A DNA stretch of 64,000 bases from assembly GCA_026014485.1 (NCBI GenBank), contig JAOZIE010000001.1:65336-129335 (forward strand), given 5' to 3'. The position numbers were made by a program, and so were the translations under genes. This stretch comes from Candidatus Bathyarchaeota archaeon (GTDB lineage: Archaea; Thermoproteota; Bathyarchaeia; Bathyarchaeales; Bathycorpusculaceae). Positions 51,681 through 59,093 of this stretch are shown piece after piece (the stretch's first letter is position 1; each line of letters opens with the position of its first letter). The notes under the pieces were generated by a model. The model was not told the DNA's origin and made no database searches. It saw only the letters and a program-made list of their open reading frames with translations.

Positions 51681-52928
51681 ATGAATAGTAAACTGTTCGT
51701 GGTTGCATTCCTCGCTTCAGCACTCTGCTTATCCCTGACTGCATATTCACCGGTTGGTTGTGCAGAAGTCAGTGATTCACCTGTTTTGCTTTGGAGTTAT
51801 GCTTTGCCTAAATATCTTTTTTATCCTTCTGGGCATGCTCCTGTTCAGAATTTTTCTCAGCCTTTTGGAACACCTGTGTTTGCTAACGGGACCCTCTACG
51901 TTATTTCTCCCAGTGAGGGAGGGCCAGATAGCGGCATATACGCTTTTGATGCGGTGACTGGTAGTCAGCTTTGGAACAAAACGGGGTTGGATCTTATTGA
52001 TCCGCCAGTTATTAGAAATGGCGTAATTTACATAAGTGTTCGGCAAAGCGGTGTCATAGCCCTTAATGAACATACTGGCGAAGACCTTTGGAGCTTTACG
52101 GTGGGTGGAATTGTTTGTCCGCCTGTAGTTGTTGATGATTTGCTTTACATGGGTTCTTTAGGAAACGTTTATGCTTTCAATATGTCCAGCGGTAGTATAC
52201 TGTGGAACGCCAGCGAAATAAACGCTCAACTTTTCGGCACCTTTTATGGTGGCACATACGCCACTGGCATGCTTTACGTGGGTTCATCTGACTTCAACCT
52301 GTATGCTTTTAACGCTTCTGATGGCAGAAAAATCTGGAATTTCACCACAGGCGGCATTATTGGTCGTGTGCCTGCGGTTGTTGGTGGGGTTGTGTATTTT
52401 GGTTCTGTGGATGGTTTTGTTTATGCGTTAGACGCTATCAGTGGAGAAAAACTTTGGAGTTACAATACAATCGGGAAGGTCGGGTCGATTCCTGCTGTCA
52501 CCAACGGGGTTGTGTATGTCGGCTCATATAGTGGCATATTTTATGCGTTCAACAGCACTAGTGGAGAAGTTTTATGGGCTTACGATGCTGGCGAAAGCAT
52601 ATCAGTGTCGCCTATAGTGATGGATGGACAAGTTTACGTTTGCCCTCTGTATGGGCCTTTGTATACCCTTAACGTAACCAACGGGTCTCAAGTCTGGAAT
52701 TACACGGTTTCCGGCATGATTCGATATTCTTCGCCTGCAGTGGTCAACGGCGTACTCTACCTAGGCACAAGTGGACACCTCTATGCGTTGAGCCTTCCCC
52801 AATTGTTTCCTTCGCCGTCTCCTTCGCCGTCCATCCCGGAATTTCCTTCTTGGCTCATAATCCCTGCCGCTACCGCTGTAGGACTGGTTTTAGCTCTCAA
52901 AAGAAAAACAACAGCCCACATAAAATGA
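51681..52928 (+). CDS. Exported PQQ-like beta-propeller with PEF-CTERM tail
   Basis: 415 aa. Signal peptide at 1-28. Repeats of the type VYVGSYSGIFYAFNSTSGEV and VYFGSVDGFVYALDAISGEK give a seven- to eight-bladed PQQ-type propeller, with no catalytic residues or cofactor site identified. The C-terminal end has a Pro/Ser linker, IPEFPSW, a membrane helix and a basic end (LKRKTTAHIK), as in PEF-CTERM proteins. It probably binds ligand or protein at the surface. Confidence 0.88.
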   Translation: MNSKLFVVAFLASALCLSLTAYSPVGCAEVSDSPVLLWSYALPKYLFYPSGHAPVQNFSQPFGTPVFANGTLYVISPSEGGPDSGIYAFDAVTGSQLWNKTGLDLIDPPVIRNGVIYISVRQSGVIALNEHTGEDLWSFTVGGIVCPPVVVDDLLYMGSLGNVYAFNMSSGSILWNASEINAQLFGTFYGGTYATGMLYVGSSDFNLYAFNASDGRKIWNFTTGGIIGRVPAVVGGVVYFGSVDGFVYALDAISGEKLWSYNTIGKVGSIPAVTNGVVYVGSYSGIFYAFNSTSGEVLWAYDAGESISVSPIVMDGQVYVCPLYGPLYTLNVTNGSQVWNYTVSGMIRYSSPAVVNGVLYLGTSGHLYALSLPQLFPSPSPSPSIPEFPSWLIIPAATAVGLVLALKRKTTAHIK

Positions 52929-52980
52929 GTTAACGTCCTTGTTCTATATGGGTCCAGTTAAGGTTTTGTGATTTTGCTCT

Positions 52981-52998
52981 TTCGGCTGCAACGCCGAA
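52981..52998. terminator. Perfect hairpin between convergent gene ends
   Basis: TTCGGC-tgcaac-GCCGAA, a six-base stem with a six-base loop, lies between the end of the propeller gene and the 3' end of the tRNA-Tyr gene on the other strand. No strong T tract follows on either strand. It may act as a bidirectional terminator or be chance. Confidence 0.3.
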
Positions 52999-53059
52999 GG
53001 TACACCTTTTGGAAAATTGTTGGTCGGGAGAGCAGGATTTGAACCTGCGACAGCTCGGT

Positions 53060-53106
53060 ATCTGTGGCCTGCACAGGCTTGAATGAAGCCCACCGTGGGT
53101 AGACCT
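53060..53106 (-). other. Canonical tRNA-Tyr intron (47 nt, position 37/38)
   Basis: The bulge-helix-bulge is visible: helix CTGT (positions 32-35) pairs with ACAG near the intron 3' end, the bulges are AG|A and AT|A, and the inner helix is GGTC with GGCC. The intron contains three small hairpins. This fixes both splice sites. Confidence 0.9.
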
Positions 53107-53113
53107 CTACAGC

Positions 53114-53143
53114 GTCTCCGCGGGCTAAGCGTGTTAGCCAGCT
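53114..53143 (-). other. Noncanonical tRNA-Tyr intron (30 nt, position 30/31)
   Basis: The helix CTCT in the 5' exon pairs with GGAG near the intron 3' end (one G-U pair), the bulges are CG|A and AC|G, and the inner hairpin is GC-t-GGCTAA with a CACGC loop and TTAGCC-c-GC. This is a full bulge-helix-bulge in the anticodon stem. Confidence 0.85.
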
Positions 53144-53337
53144 CGAGAGCTCTGCCAGGCTGAGCTACCTCCCGCTGAAACCTTAAAGGTGAAGAAAAGG
53201 AATTTATGCTTTGTGGCATTTCTCTTGCTGTTCGCTTTCTAAGCCCTGCTTTTGACGGCGTACCGCTTCCTGTAAGGTTACTTTTCAACACTCTTATAGG
53301 TGACTTTGCTTAGGTAATTTTGCAGGAGTGCGGCGTT

Positions 53338-53760
53338 TTGTTTGTTCCATTCATTGGAGATTTGACGCTTCTGAATGTGCTGGTTTTGGTGGTGGGGCTT
53401 GTTATACTTTGGGTAATTGTCTCCATACCCGTGTACATAGCAGGCAAAATCGTGACTGGAGGCGAATCCACCCTCGGCGACGCCATGGGCGCTACACTTT
53501 TTGGTCCCACAATTTACACAGCAACCTTGCTCGCTATGAATTTGCTGTTAGGCTCAGTTGTAGGTTCAGAAGGATACATTTGGGCGCTGGTTTTGGCGTT
53601 CATTGCTTGGGTCTGGGTGTTCAAAGCCAGCTTTCACACGGGCTGGCTAAGCGCGCTGTCAATCGCCGTACTGGCCATCCTTGTGTTTGTGGTTATAAGC
53701 TTACTTTTCGGTGCATTGCTAGGCGTGATGGTTCCAGCACCGTTTTTCCCTCGCTTCTAA
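53338..53760 (+). CDS. Four-helix membrane protein of unknown function
   Basis: 140 aa with hydrophobic segments at about 8-32, 48-72, 78-98 and 105-130; GKIVTGGESTLGDAMGATLF is the only polar loop and may be a conserved glycine-rich site. TTG at 53338 is chosen because AGGAG precedes it; a TTG six codons earlier (53320) is possible. It lies divergent from tRNA-Tyr. Family not recognised. Confidence 0.7.
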   Translation: MFVPFIGDLTLLNVLVLVVGLVILWVIVSIPVYIAGKIVTGGESTLGDAMGATLFGPTIYTATLLAMNLLLGSVVGSEGYIWALVLAFIAWVWVFKASFHTGWLSALSIAVLAILVFVVISLLFGALLGVMVPAPFFPRF

Positions 53761-53858
53761 AAAACAAAAATGAAGACCCGCAAGGTAGAGTTGAAGCAAA
53801 ACCAGCCATAGTCTTTCGTTGGAAAGCGGAAACGCAGGTTCCTTTGTTTTCTGCAGGG

Positions 53859-54257
53859 TCAGCCTTTATATGGGGGCGCATTTTTCAGCGCATCCAGAAG
53901 GGTCTGCACTTTAAGCGTGGACAACTCGCATTTTTCGGGGTTAACCAAAAACGGAAAGCGTTCATTAGCGTCGCTTATAATGTGGAGGTTTTCCCACTCA
54001 AGCTTTATGTTTTCTGAGGCTGAGTGCTCATCGATTTCGCTGCGCCACGCGCCCGTTTCTATCCGTTTGGCGCCTTCACTTGCCGCGGTGAAGGGACCGA
54101 CAAGAGTTCGGTTTTCCGGGTTATACATGAAAAGCACCGCCCCCCGCTTTATGGTTGATACAGCCTCTTTTTTGCTGTCCGCGCAGGTGAATAGTCTTTT
54201 GCTGACGCATTGAGCCAAAGTAGCCTTACCACAAAAAAGAACATAACCAGAATACAT
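53859..54257 (-). CDS. DCD/EVE-like domain protein
   Basis: 132 aa single domain. YVLFCGKATLAQCVSKRLF, then VLFMYNPENRTLVGPFTAAS, then RIETGAWR follow the order of the plant DCD (development and cell death) domain, which has FMCN...EC...LF, LFLY...L.G.F.A.S.G and a following polar strand. The PUA/EVE-like fold of the relatives binds modified nucleic acid or proteins. The match is by eye and not certain. Start ATG, no clear ribosome site, so the message may be leaderless. Confidence 0.65.
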   Translation of the reverse strand: MYSGYVLFCGKATLAQCVSKRLFTCADSKKEAVSTIKRGAVLFMYNPENRTLVGPFTAASEGAKRIETGAWRSEIDEHSASENIKLEWENLHIISDANERFPFLVNPEKCELSTLKVQTLLDALKNAPPYKG

Positions 54258-54455
54258 GATAAAAGAGTACGCGCGCAGGTTAATAAGAATAACGAGCCAG
54301 TTTTCGCCTTATCTTTTGCCTTCAACCCGCAGTTACCCTGCAAATCCCCAAAGAATCTACCCTCCTCTACGTGAGGGGTAGGCGTAGGAATAATCTGGGA
54401 GCATTAACACTTTTAAGAACCCTTGCAGGAATATTCTACTTGCGAGGGATACTTC

Positions 54456-54944
54456 TTGATTGAGGAACATGTGAAAATTTTAAAGTTTATGAACGAGATG
54501 ACAGGGCGCGTGGACATGAACGAGTTTGCAGAGAAAACGGGCATAGAATCCAGCCAAATCGTTACGTTCATGACGGAACTTGCCGAGATGGGTTTTCTTA
54601 AGAAAGTCGGACGAGGATTCGTCTTAACCGAAAAAGGAAGAAACGTGCTTAAAGCCGCCGTACCTCTTCCGTGGGATAAACGATTCAACTTTTACACAGC
54701 AATAGACCAACCTGCGGGTGTGTCTGCGGGGAAAATCAGCGAGTTTTATGATTTAATCGGTAAGGTGGATGCGGCGTCGTTGGAGTTCCATATGGGCAGA
54801 GGCGACTTTGAAAGCTGGTTCCAAACCACCGTGGCAGACGCAACGGTCGCAGAGAAGCTGTCAGAAATCAAAACGGCAGATGTGAAGGGTGAAGAACTCA
54901 GGAAGGCGCTGGCTGAAGCATTAAAAGACAGGTATAGCCTTTAA
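54456..54944 (+). CDS. Winged-helix plus DUF5752 protein
   Basis: 162 aa. N-terminal winged helix (FMNEMTGRVDMNEFAEKTGI, then GFLKKVGRGFVLTEKGRNVL) and a C-terminal DUF5752 region (RFNFYTAIDQPAGVSAGKIS, then SLEFHMGRGDFESWFQ, and GEELRKAL). The DUF occurs in archaea with unknown function. TTG at 54456 is chosen because GAGGGA lies 7 nt before it; a TTG 11 codons upstream is weaker. It converges with trmO. Confidence 0.85.
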   Translation: MIEEHVKILKFMNEMTGRVDMNEFAEKTGIESSQIVTFMTELAEMGFLKKVGRGFVLTEKGRNVLKAAVPLPWDKRFNFYTAIDQPAGVSAGKISEFYDLIGKVDAASLEFHMGRGDFESWFQTTVADATVAEKLSEIKTADVKGEELRKALAEALKDRYSL

Positions 54945-54951
54945 GCTGCGG

Positions 54952-55428
54952 CTAAAGCTGCGGCTCGTTCTTTTTTTCTGCATCGAGTTTTCGCCACCAA
55001 TTTGGAACTTTAGGTTCTTTGATTATAGCCCAATAGTCGTATGGTTTAATATCCAACACAGGGGAGCCGTTGTAGGCGTCTAAACCGCGTATGGTTAGCA
55101 CGTTTCCTTTAACCTTGAGGAGTTCAACCACTGTTAAGCCGATGGGGTTGGGGCGATGATTCGTTCTAGCCGCAAAAACGCCCACTAGGGGCAGGTCGGC
55201 TCTGCCCCGCGGATGAACCTTCAGGGTCATGCGGTTTTCTTCTGGAACTTCATGCAGCCAAAACAGCACATACAGGTGAGAATAGTCGGCTACGCCGTCC
55301 AAAGCCGCGGAAAACTCGGGCTGAATCTCGATTTCGCAGATGCGGTTTTTTTCCTTCACTTCGGCGTGGCTGGCTTGCGTTCGCACGTAGCCCACGGGCT
55401 TCATTGTTACTTTCTGTTGAGAAGTCAT
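54952..55428 (-). CDS. trmO: tRNA (N6-threonylcarbamoyladenosine-37) N6-methyltransferase (TrmO/TsaA family)
   Basis: 158 aa. Beta-barrel methyltransferase of the UPF0066/TsaA family, which methylates t6A37. GYVRTQASHAEVK, IEIQPEFSAALDGVADYSHL, and the signature GVFAARTNHRPNPIGLTVVE and LDIKPYD are all visible. Archaeal members are annotated by analogy; activity on a given tRNA is not proved here. ATG follows GCGGAG. It shares a 68-nt divergent promoter region with the glycerophosphodiesterase gene. Confidence 0.93.
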   Translation of the reverse strand: MTSQQKVTMKPVGYVRTQASHAEVKEKNRICEIEIQPEFSAALDGVADYSHLYVLFWLHEVPEENRMTLKVHPRGRADLPLVGVFAARTNHRPNPIGLTVVELLKVKGNVLTIRGLDAYNGSPVLDIKPYDYWAIIKEPKVPNWWRKLDAEKKNEPQL

Positions 55429-55496
55429 CTTGCTCCGCTCTCAAGGTTTCATGGGCAAGTGAAAATATATAAGTTTTCAACAACCAGCACAACAGT

Positions 55497-56156
55497 ATGA
55501 TTAAGGTTGGGCACCGAGGCGCCAGAGCCTACGAACCTGAAAACACGCTGCGAAGCTTTCAAAAGGCAATAGAGTTGGGCGTAGATGCTGTTGAGTTGGA
55601 TGTCAGGAAAACCAAGGACTGCGTTATTGTGGTCAGTCACGACGCAGAAGTCAAGCGGGCAACAAACGGTGAAGGCGCAGTTAGCGACCTTACACTCAAA
55701 GAGATAAAAGCCCTGTCCACTGTGAAAAACGAGAAAATTCCCACGTTCGAAGAAGCGCTGGACTTCTTGAAGGGGAAAGTGACGGTTTTTGTTGAATTGA
55801 AGGAAGTGGGCTTGGAGGCGCAGGTTTTGGCGCTGGTTAAAGAGAGGGGGCTTGAGAAGAGCGTTGTTTTGGTTAGCTTCCTTGAGGATGCGTTGAGTAG
55901 GGTCAGGGAGCTTGATTCCGAAATTGAAACGGGTTTAATCTACGTCAAACACAAAAACCCCATAAAAGCCGCTTTGGAACTGAAGACGCAGTGGCTGGTG
56001 GCGCTTTACCGTTTTACGCATACCGCAAACGTGTAGAAAGCCCATGAAAACGGCTTGAAAATTCTGGTTTGGACCGTGAACACGCCCAAGGAAGCTGCTG
56101 AGATGGCAAAGAAAGGCGTGGATGGCATTGCCAGCGACAAACCCGATATCCTATAA
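55497..56156 (+). pseudogene. Glycerophosphodiester phosphodiesterase interrupted by in-frame TAG
   Basis: 219 codons plus stop, with a TAG at codon 180 (56034-56036). Before it: IKVGHRGARAYEPENTLRSF (catalytic His and Glu), VELDVRKTKDCVIVVSHDAE. After it, in the same frame, follows KAHENGLKILVWTVNTPKEA and GVDGIASDKPDIL, the normal end of the family. TATATAAG (55466-55473) sits 28 nt before the ATG, so the promoter is intact and the message leaderless. The TAG could be a CAG-to-TAG (or AAG-to-TAG) nonsense change, an assembly error, or readthrough; the first product would lack the last helix and strand. Confidence 0.9.
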
Positions 56157-56335
56157 ATAGAAAAACCAGTCGGGTTGATGAGCAAAATTTTACGTCTATG
56201 CCAAAGAAACAAAGGATACTACTATACGTGATATATGCTTCAAATGGAAAGAGTAATTATAAATCTTAACTGCCAAGGTGGTTTTGGTGGAAGGGAGAAA
56301 GGAGAAGCTTCCATCACCCAATTTTTGGCTTCGCT

Positions 56336-56785
56336 TCAAAGAACCATGCCGTCCAGCGGCATATTGTTGGCTGTGTAACGTCCCATCGCTTCCAAGATTT
56401 CTTCGCTGACTGTTTTTTTGCCTAAATTCCGCAGAAAATCCGAAGCCACCACGATGCCGACCAGCTTTTTTTCTTTGACAACGGGTAGTCTGCGGACTTT
56501 GTTTGTGGACATTACCCGCGCGGCATCTTTCAGTGACATTTTTGGCTCCACCGTCACTAGTTTGCGGGTCATTATCTCAAAGACCTTAACGGTGTAGGGC
56601 AACTTTTTGGCTACGATTCTGCGCACAATGTCTCTTTCCGTAATCATCCCCACTGGCGCGTCACCCTGCACGATAATGAGGCAGCCGATTTCCTTGGAGG
56701 CCATGAGTTCAGCAGCTTCAAAAACGGTTTTGTCCGCATCGACGGTGACAACATTTTTTGTCATTATGTCTTTCACAGAGGGCAT
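56336..56785 (-). CDS. CBS-domain pair protein
   Basis: 149 aa with two CBS motifs: DIMTKNVVTVDADKTVFEAA with GMITERDIVRRIV, and EIMTRKLVTVEPKMSLKDAA with GIVVASDFLRNL. Such proteins bind adenine nucleotides or SAM and act as energy sensors. No fused domain. Start ATG. It is divergent from the cupin gene. Confidence 0.95.
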   Translation of the reverse strand: MPSVKDIMTKNVVTVDADKTVFEAAELMASKEIGCLIIVQGDAPVGMITERDIVRRIVAKKLPYTVKVFEIMTRKLVTVEPKMSLKDAARVMSTNKVRRLPVVKEKKLVGIVVASDFLRNLGKKTVSEEILEAMGRYTANNMPLDGMVL

Positions 56786-56925
56786 ACGCTCACTGAAGTA
56801 AACATCCAGATAAAAGTGTTGTTGATTTTAGCTCTGCACTAACAGGAAGCACCTCAAAGGAAAAGGCAAAACAAAAACACAGAAAAACAAAAACAGTATA
56901 AACCACCAAACCTTACACGAAATCT

Positions 56926-57300
56926 ATGAAGCCGAAAATCGTGAAAGCCAACACCCTCAAGGAGTACATGATGCCTGAGCGCTGCTACATTTATGAGAAT
57001 TGGGGATGGGTTTCCGCCAAAGACAAAGACCTGTCTATTGCGCGTGCAAGGATACCCCCAGGCGTAACCTCCAAAGCCCACCACCTAGAGGGCGTGCAGG
57101 AGATATACCTCATCACCCAAGGAAAAGGCAGAGTCTACGTCGGCGACCTAGAACCCACAGAAGTCACCCAAGGCGATGTCGTTGTCATCCCAGCGGGCAT
57201 TAGCCAAAAAATTGCCAACATCAGCGAAACAGACCTGATTTTCTACTGCATCTGCACTCCCAGCTTCACAGAAAGCTGCTACCGCGACGAAGAAGCATAA
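56926..57300 (+). CDS. Cupin-domain protein
   Basis: 124 aa single cupin. Metal-site motif 1 is HHLEGVQEIYLITQGKGRVY (His, His, Glu pattern; the first His lies in KAHH) and motif 2 is GDVVVIPAGISQKI, where the usual His is replaced by Gln. Such proteins can be isomerases or dioxygenases; the reaction is unknown. Start ATG. Confidence 0.92.
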   Translation: MKPKIVKANTLKEYMMPERCYIYENWGWVSAKDKDLSIARARIPPGVTSKAHHLEGVQEIYLITQGKGRVYVGDLEPTEVTQGDVVVIPAGISQKIANISETDLIFYCICTPSFTESCYRDEEA

Positions 57301-57369
57301 AGTTCACGCTGAAGCCTTCTCTCTTGGGAGTTCGTCGACTTGCAGCTGGAAAAAGAAAACTTGCTGAAC

Positions 57370-57407
57370 CCCCCCCAAAAAAAAAGGCGGTTTCTGGGGG
57401 ATACCTA
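57370..57407. terminator. C/A homopolymer hairpin downstream of cupin gene
   Basis: A run of nine C is followed by nine A, then GGCGG, and a TTTCTGGGGG arm that pairs with the C-A run. It lies about 70 nt after the cupin stop in a 220-nt gap. The hairpin may end transcription, and the homopolymers are prone to length errors in sequencing. Confidence 0.35.
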
Positions 57408-57521
57408 ACGCTCTAAGAAAAAAGAAAGCGACGGCGATGGCGTTTCTGGTTGCACAGTTTTTCTTGACACGAACTTTCTTTACAAAAACGCTTTTACCCC
57501 CAGCCATCTAACCTACAGTTG

Positions 57522-58979
57522 ATGCCTATGAATGGGAAACGACTGCCCGTTTGGGCAACTGCTGTGCTGCTGATAATTACCGTGGCGTTTTCTGCTTTTG
57601 TTTCGCCAAGTTTTGGTGCCTCAACTTGGAACTCTCAAGTTGTAGACCTAACCGCATATAGAGCCGAACTCTCGTTGGCTTTGGACGCTACGGGAAACCC
57701 TCACATAGCATACATTGCCACCGAGACTGGTTCTTACTACACTCCGCCCCTACGTTTTCTCCTCAAGTTTGCAAGCTGGAACGGCTCAACCTGGGACATC
57801 CAGACAATAGATGCTGACAACGCTTCCACAATTGGCTTAAGCAGCCTAACATTTGACTCCGAAAACCATGCCCACATAGTATACTTCTCCCAAGTTACCT
57901 ACCCCAACGGTGGACTAATGAAATACGCCCATTGGACAGGCAGCAACTGGAGCATACAAACAGTTGACACAGGAGCCCGAGCAGCCATAGCCATAGACTC
58001 ATCAGACAAACCCCATATTGCATATGCAGGAGAAGATGGGCTGCTCAAATACGCCAGCTGGAATGGCATTAACTGGACTATACAAATAGTTGACCCACAG
58101 TCAAATCGTCCGCCAATGGCCTTCAACCGAGGCATAGGCTCCGACCAATATTTAGCAATAGACTCCAGCGATAAACCATTCATCGTCTACGCCGTCAATT
58201 CAACAGTAAAACTTGCCGTGGGAAACCAGTCAGGCTGGACCATCCAAGAACTGATTTCAAACGAGACCCTGCAACTCGGCAACATAGTTTTAGATTCATG
58301 TGGCAACCCGCACTTCACATACGTTCTTGGTCTAGGGAATTACTCTTTGTTCTATACTTTCTGGAACGGTTCAAACTGGTCAACACAAAAAGTAAGCAGG
58401 GTTAATGGTAGCAGTGATGGTAGTTACATAGCTTTGGATTCTGAGAACAACCCCCGTATAACTTACATTGGTAGTGCCAGCCCCAATTATTATGCTGTAC
58501 GTTACGTTAAGTGGGTGGGTTCTGAGTGGGAGATTCAAACCGCTGCAGAAATGGGGTCTACAGATTACGTTGCGCCTTTGGCTCTTGACTCAATGGGTAA
58601 TCCCCATATTGGTTATCTAACTCTTCGCAATACAGGCTATTCTTGGGTTGACGCTACACTACACTATGTAACTTCGAATCATTCGATTCCAGTTTCAACT
58701 CCAAGCCCTGAACCTTCACCTTCATCCTCTAACTCGCCGTCTGTTGTAACTTCATCTCCTGCGCCTTTGCTTTCTCCTGTTTTGACTGAGACTGCTACGC
58801 CAAAGCCAACTGTGGTTGCTTCGCCTTCATTGACGGAATCGTCTTTGCCCTCTCCAACGGTCTCTCCCTCTTTCCTGAGCGGAACAGACGTTGCCGTCAT
58901 TGTTGTTGTGGTTCTGGCAGTTGCTGCCGTTGTGGTAGTTTTAGTTCTGAAAAAACGGAAGCTGTCTGACGGGTTATGA
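57522..58979 (+). CDS. Exported beta-propeller-like repeat protein with Ser/Pro stalk and membrane anchor
   Basis: 485 aa. Signal peptide at about 1-33. Seven repeats of a motif like LALDSMGNPHIGYL alternate with motifs like MKYAHWTGSNWSIQTVD, spaced 45-60 residues, which fits a seven-bladed propeller. A Ser/Pro/Thr stalk follows (about 395-455), then a membrane helix and a basic end KKRKL. It resembles other bathyarchaeal surface proteins; ligand unknown. ATG at 57522 is chosen; a TTG one codon earlier and an ATG two codons on are also possible. Confidence 0.85.
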   Translation: MPMNGKRLPVWATAVLLIITVAFSAFVSPSFGASTWNSQVVDLTAYRAELSLALDATGNPHIAYIATETGSYYTPPLRFLLKFASWNGSTWDIQTIDADNASTIGLSSLTFDSENHAHIVYFSQVTYPNGGLMKYAHWTGSNWSIQTVDTGARAAIAIDSSDKPHIAYAGEDGLLKYASWNGINWTIQIVDPQSNRPPMAFNRGIGSDQYLAIDSSDKPFIVYAVNSTVKLAVGNQSGWTIQELISNETLQLGNIVLDSCGNPHFTYVLGLGNYSLFYTFWNGSNWSTQKVSRVNGSSDGSYIALDSENNPRITYIGSASPNYYAVRYVKWVGSEWEIQTAAEMGSTDYVAPLALDSMGNPHIGYLTLRNTGYSWVDATLHYVTSNHSIPVSTPSPEPSPSSSNSPSVVTSSPAPLLSPVLTETATPKPTVVASPSLTESSLPSPTVSPSFLSGTDVAVIVVVVLAVAAVVVVLVLKKRKLSDGL

Positions 58980-59093
58980 ACCAGAAACGTGTTTGACCCG
59001 CCTCCACTTAGCTGAATGAAAAAGGCTTCCTGCTGAACCCATACATTGACCAGACCGCATCAACCATCTGGTTTTTCCCCCTGTTCTATGCAT

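Larger units (their letters stand above)
53024..53174 (-). tRNA. tRNA-Tyr(GUA) with two introns
   Basis: On the minus strand the 5' exon is 31 nt, the middle exon GCTGTAG is 7 nt and carries the anticodon GTA, and the 3' exon is 36 nt. The mature tRNA is 74 nt, C1-G72 as in archaeal Tyr, D arm GCTC/GAGC, anticodon stem CTCGG/CCGAG, T arm GCAGG/CCTGC, A73, and CCA is encoded (53021-53023). Two introns are given as separate features. A TATA-like GCATAAATTCC lies about 31 nt upstream of the 5' end. Confidence 0.93.

Noticed and set aside
55497-56156. Genome-wide recoding of TAG as a sense codon
   Set aside because: Many core genes in the window, such as alaS, tiaS, acdB and the P1B ATPase, end with TAG at the normal family length, so TAG is a working stop codon here.
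57304-57507. 67-codon frame on the minus strand between the cupin and propeller genes
   Set aside because: It reads through the C9-A9 homopolymer, giving runs of Phe and Gly, and lacks a ribosome site.
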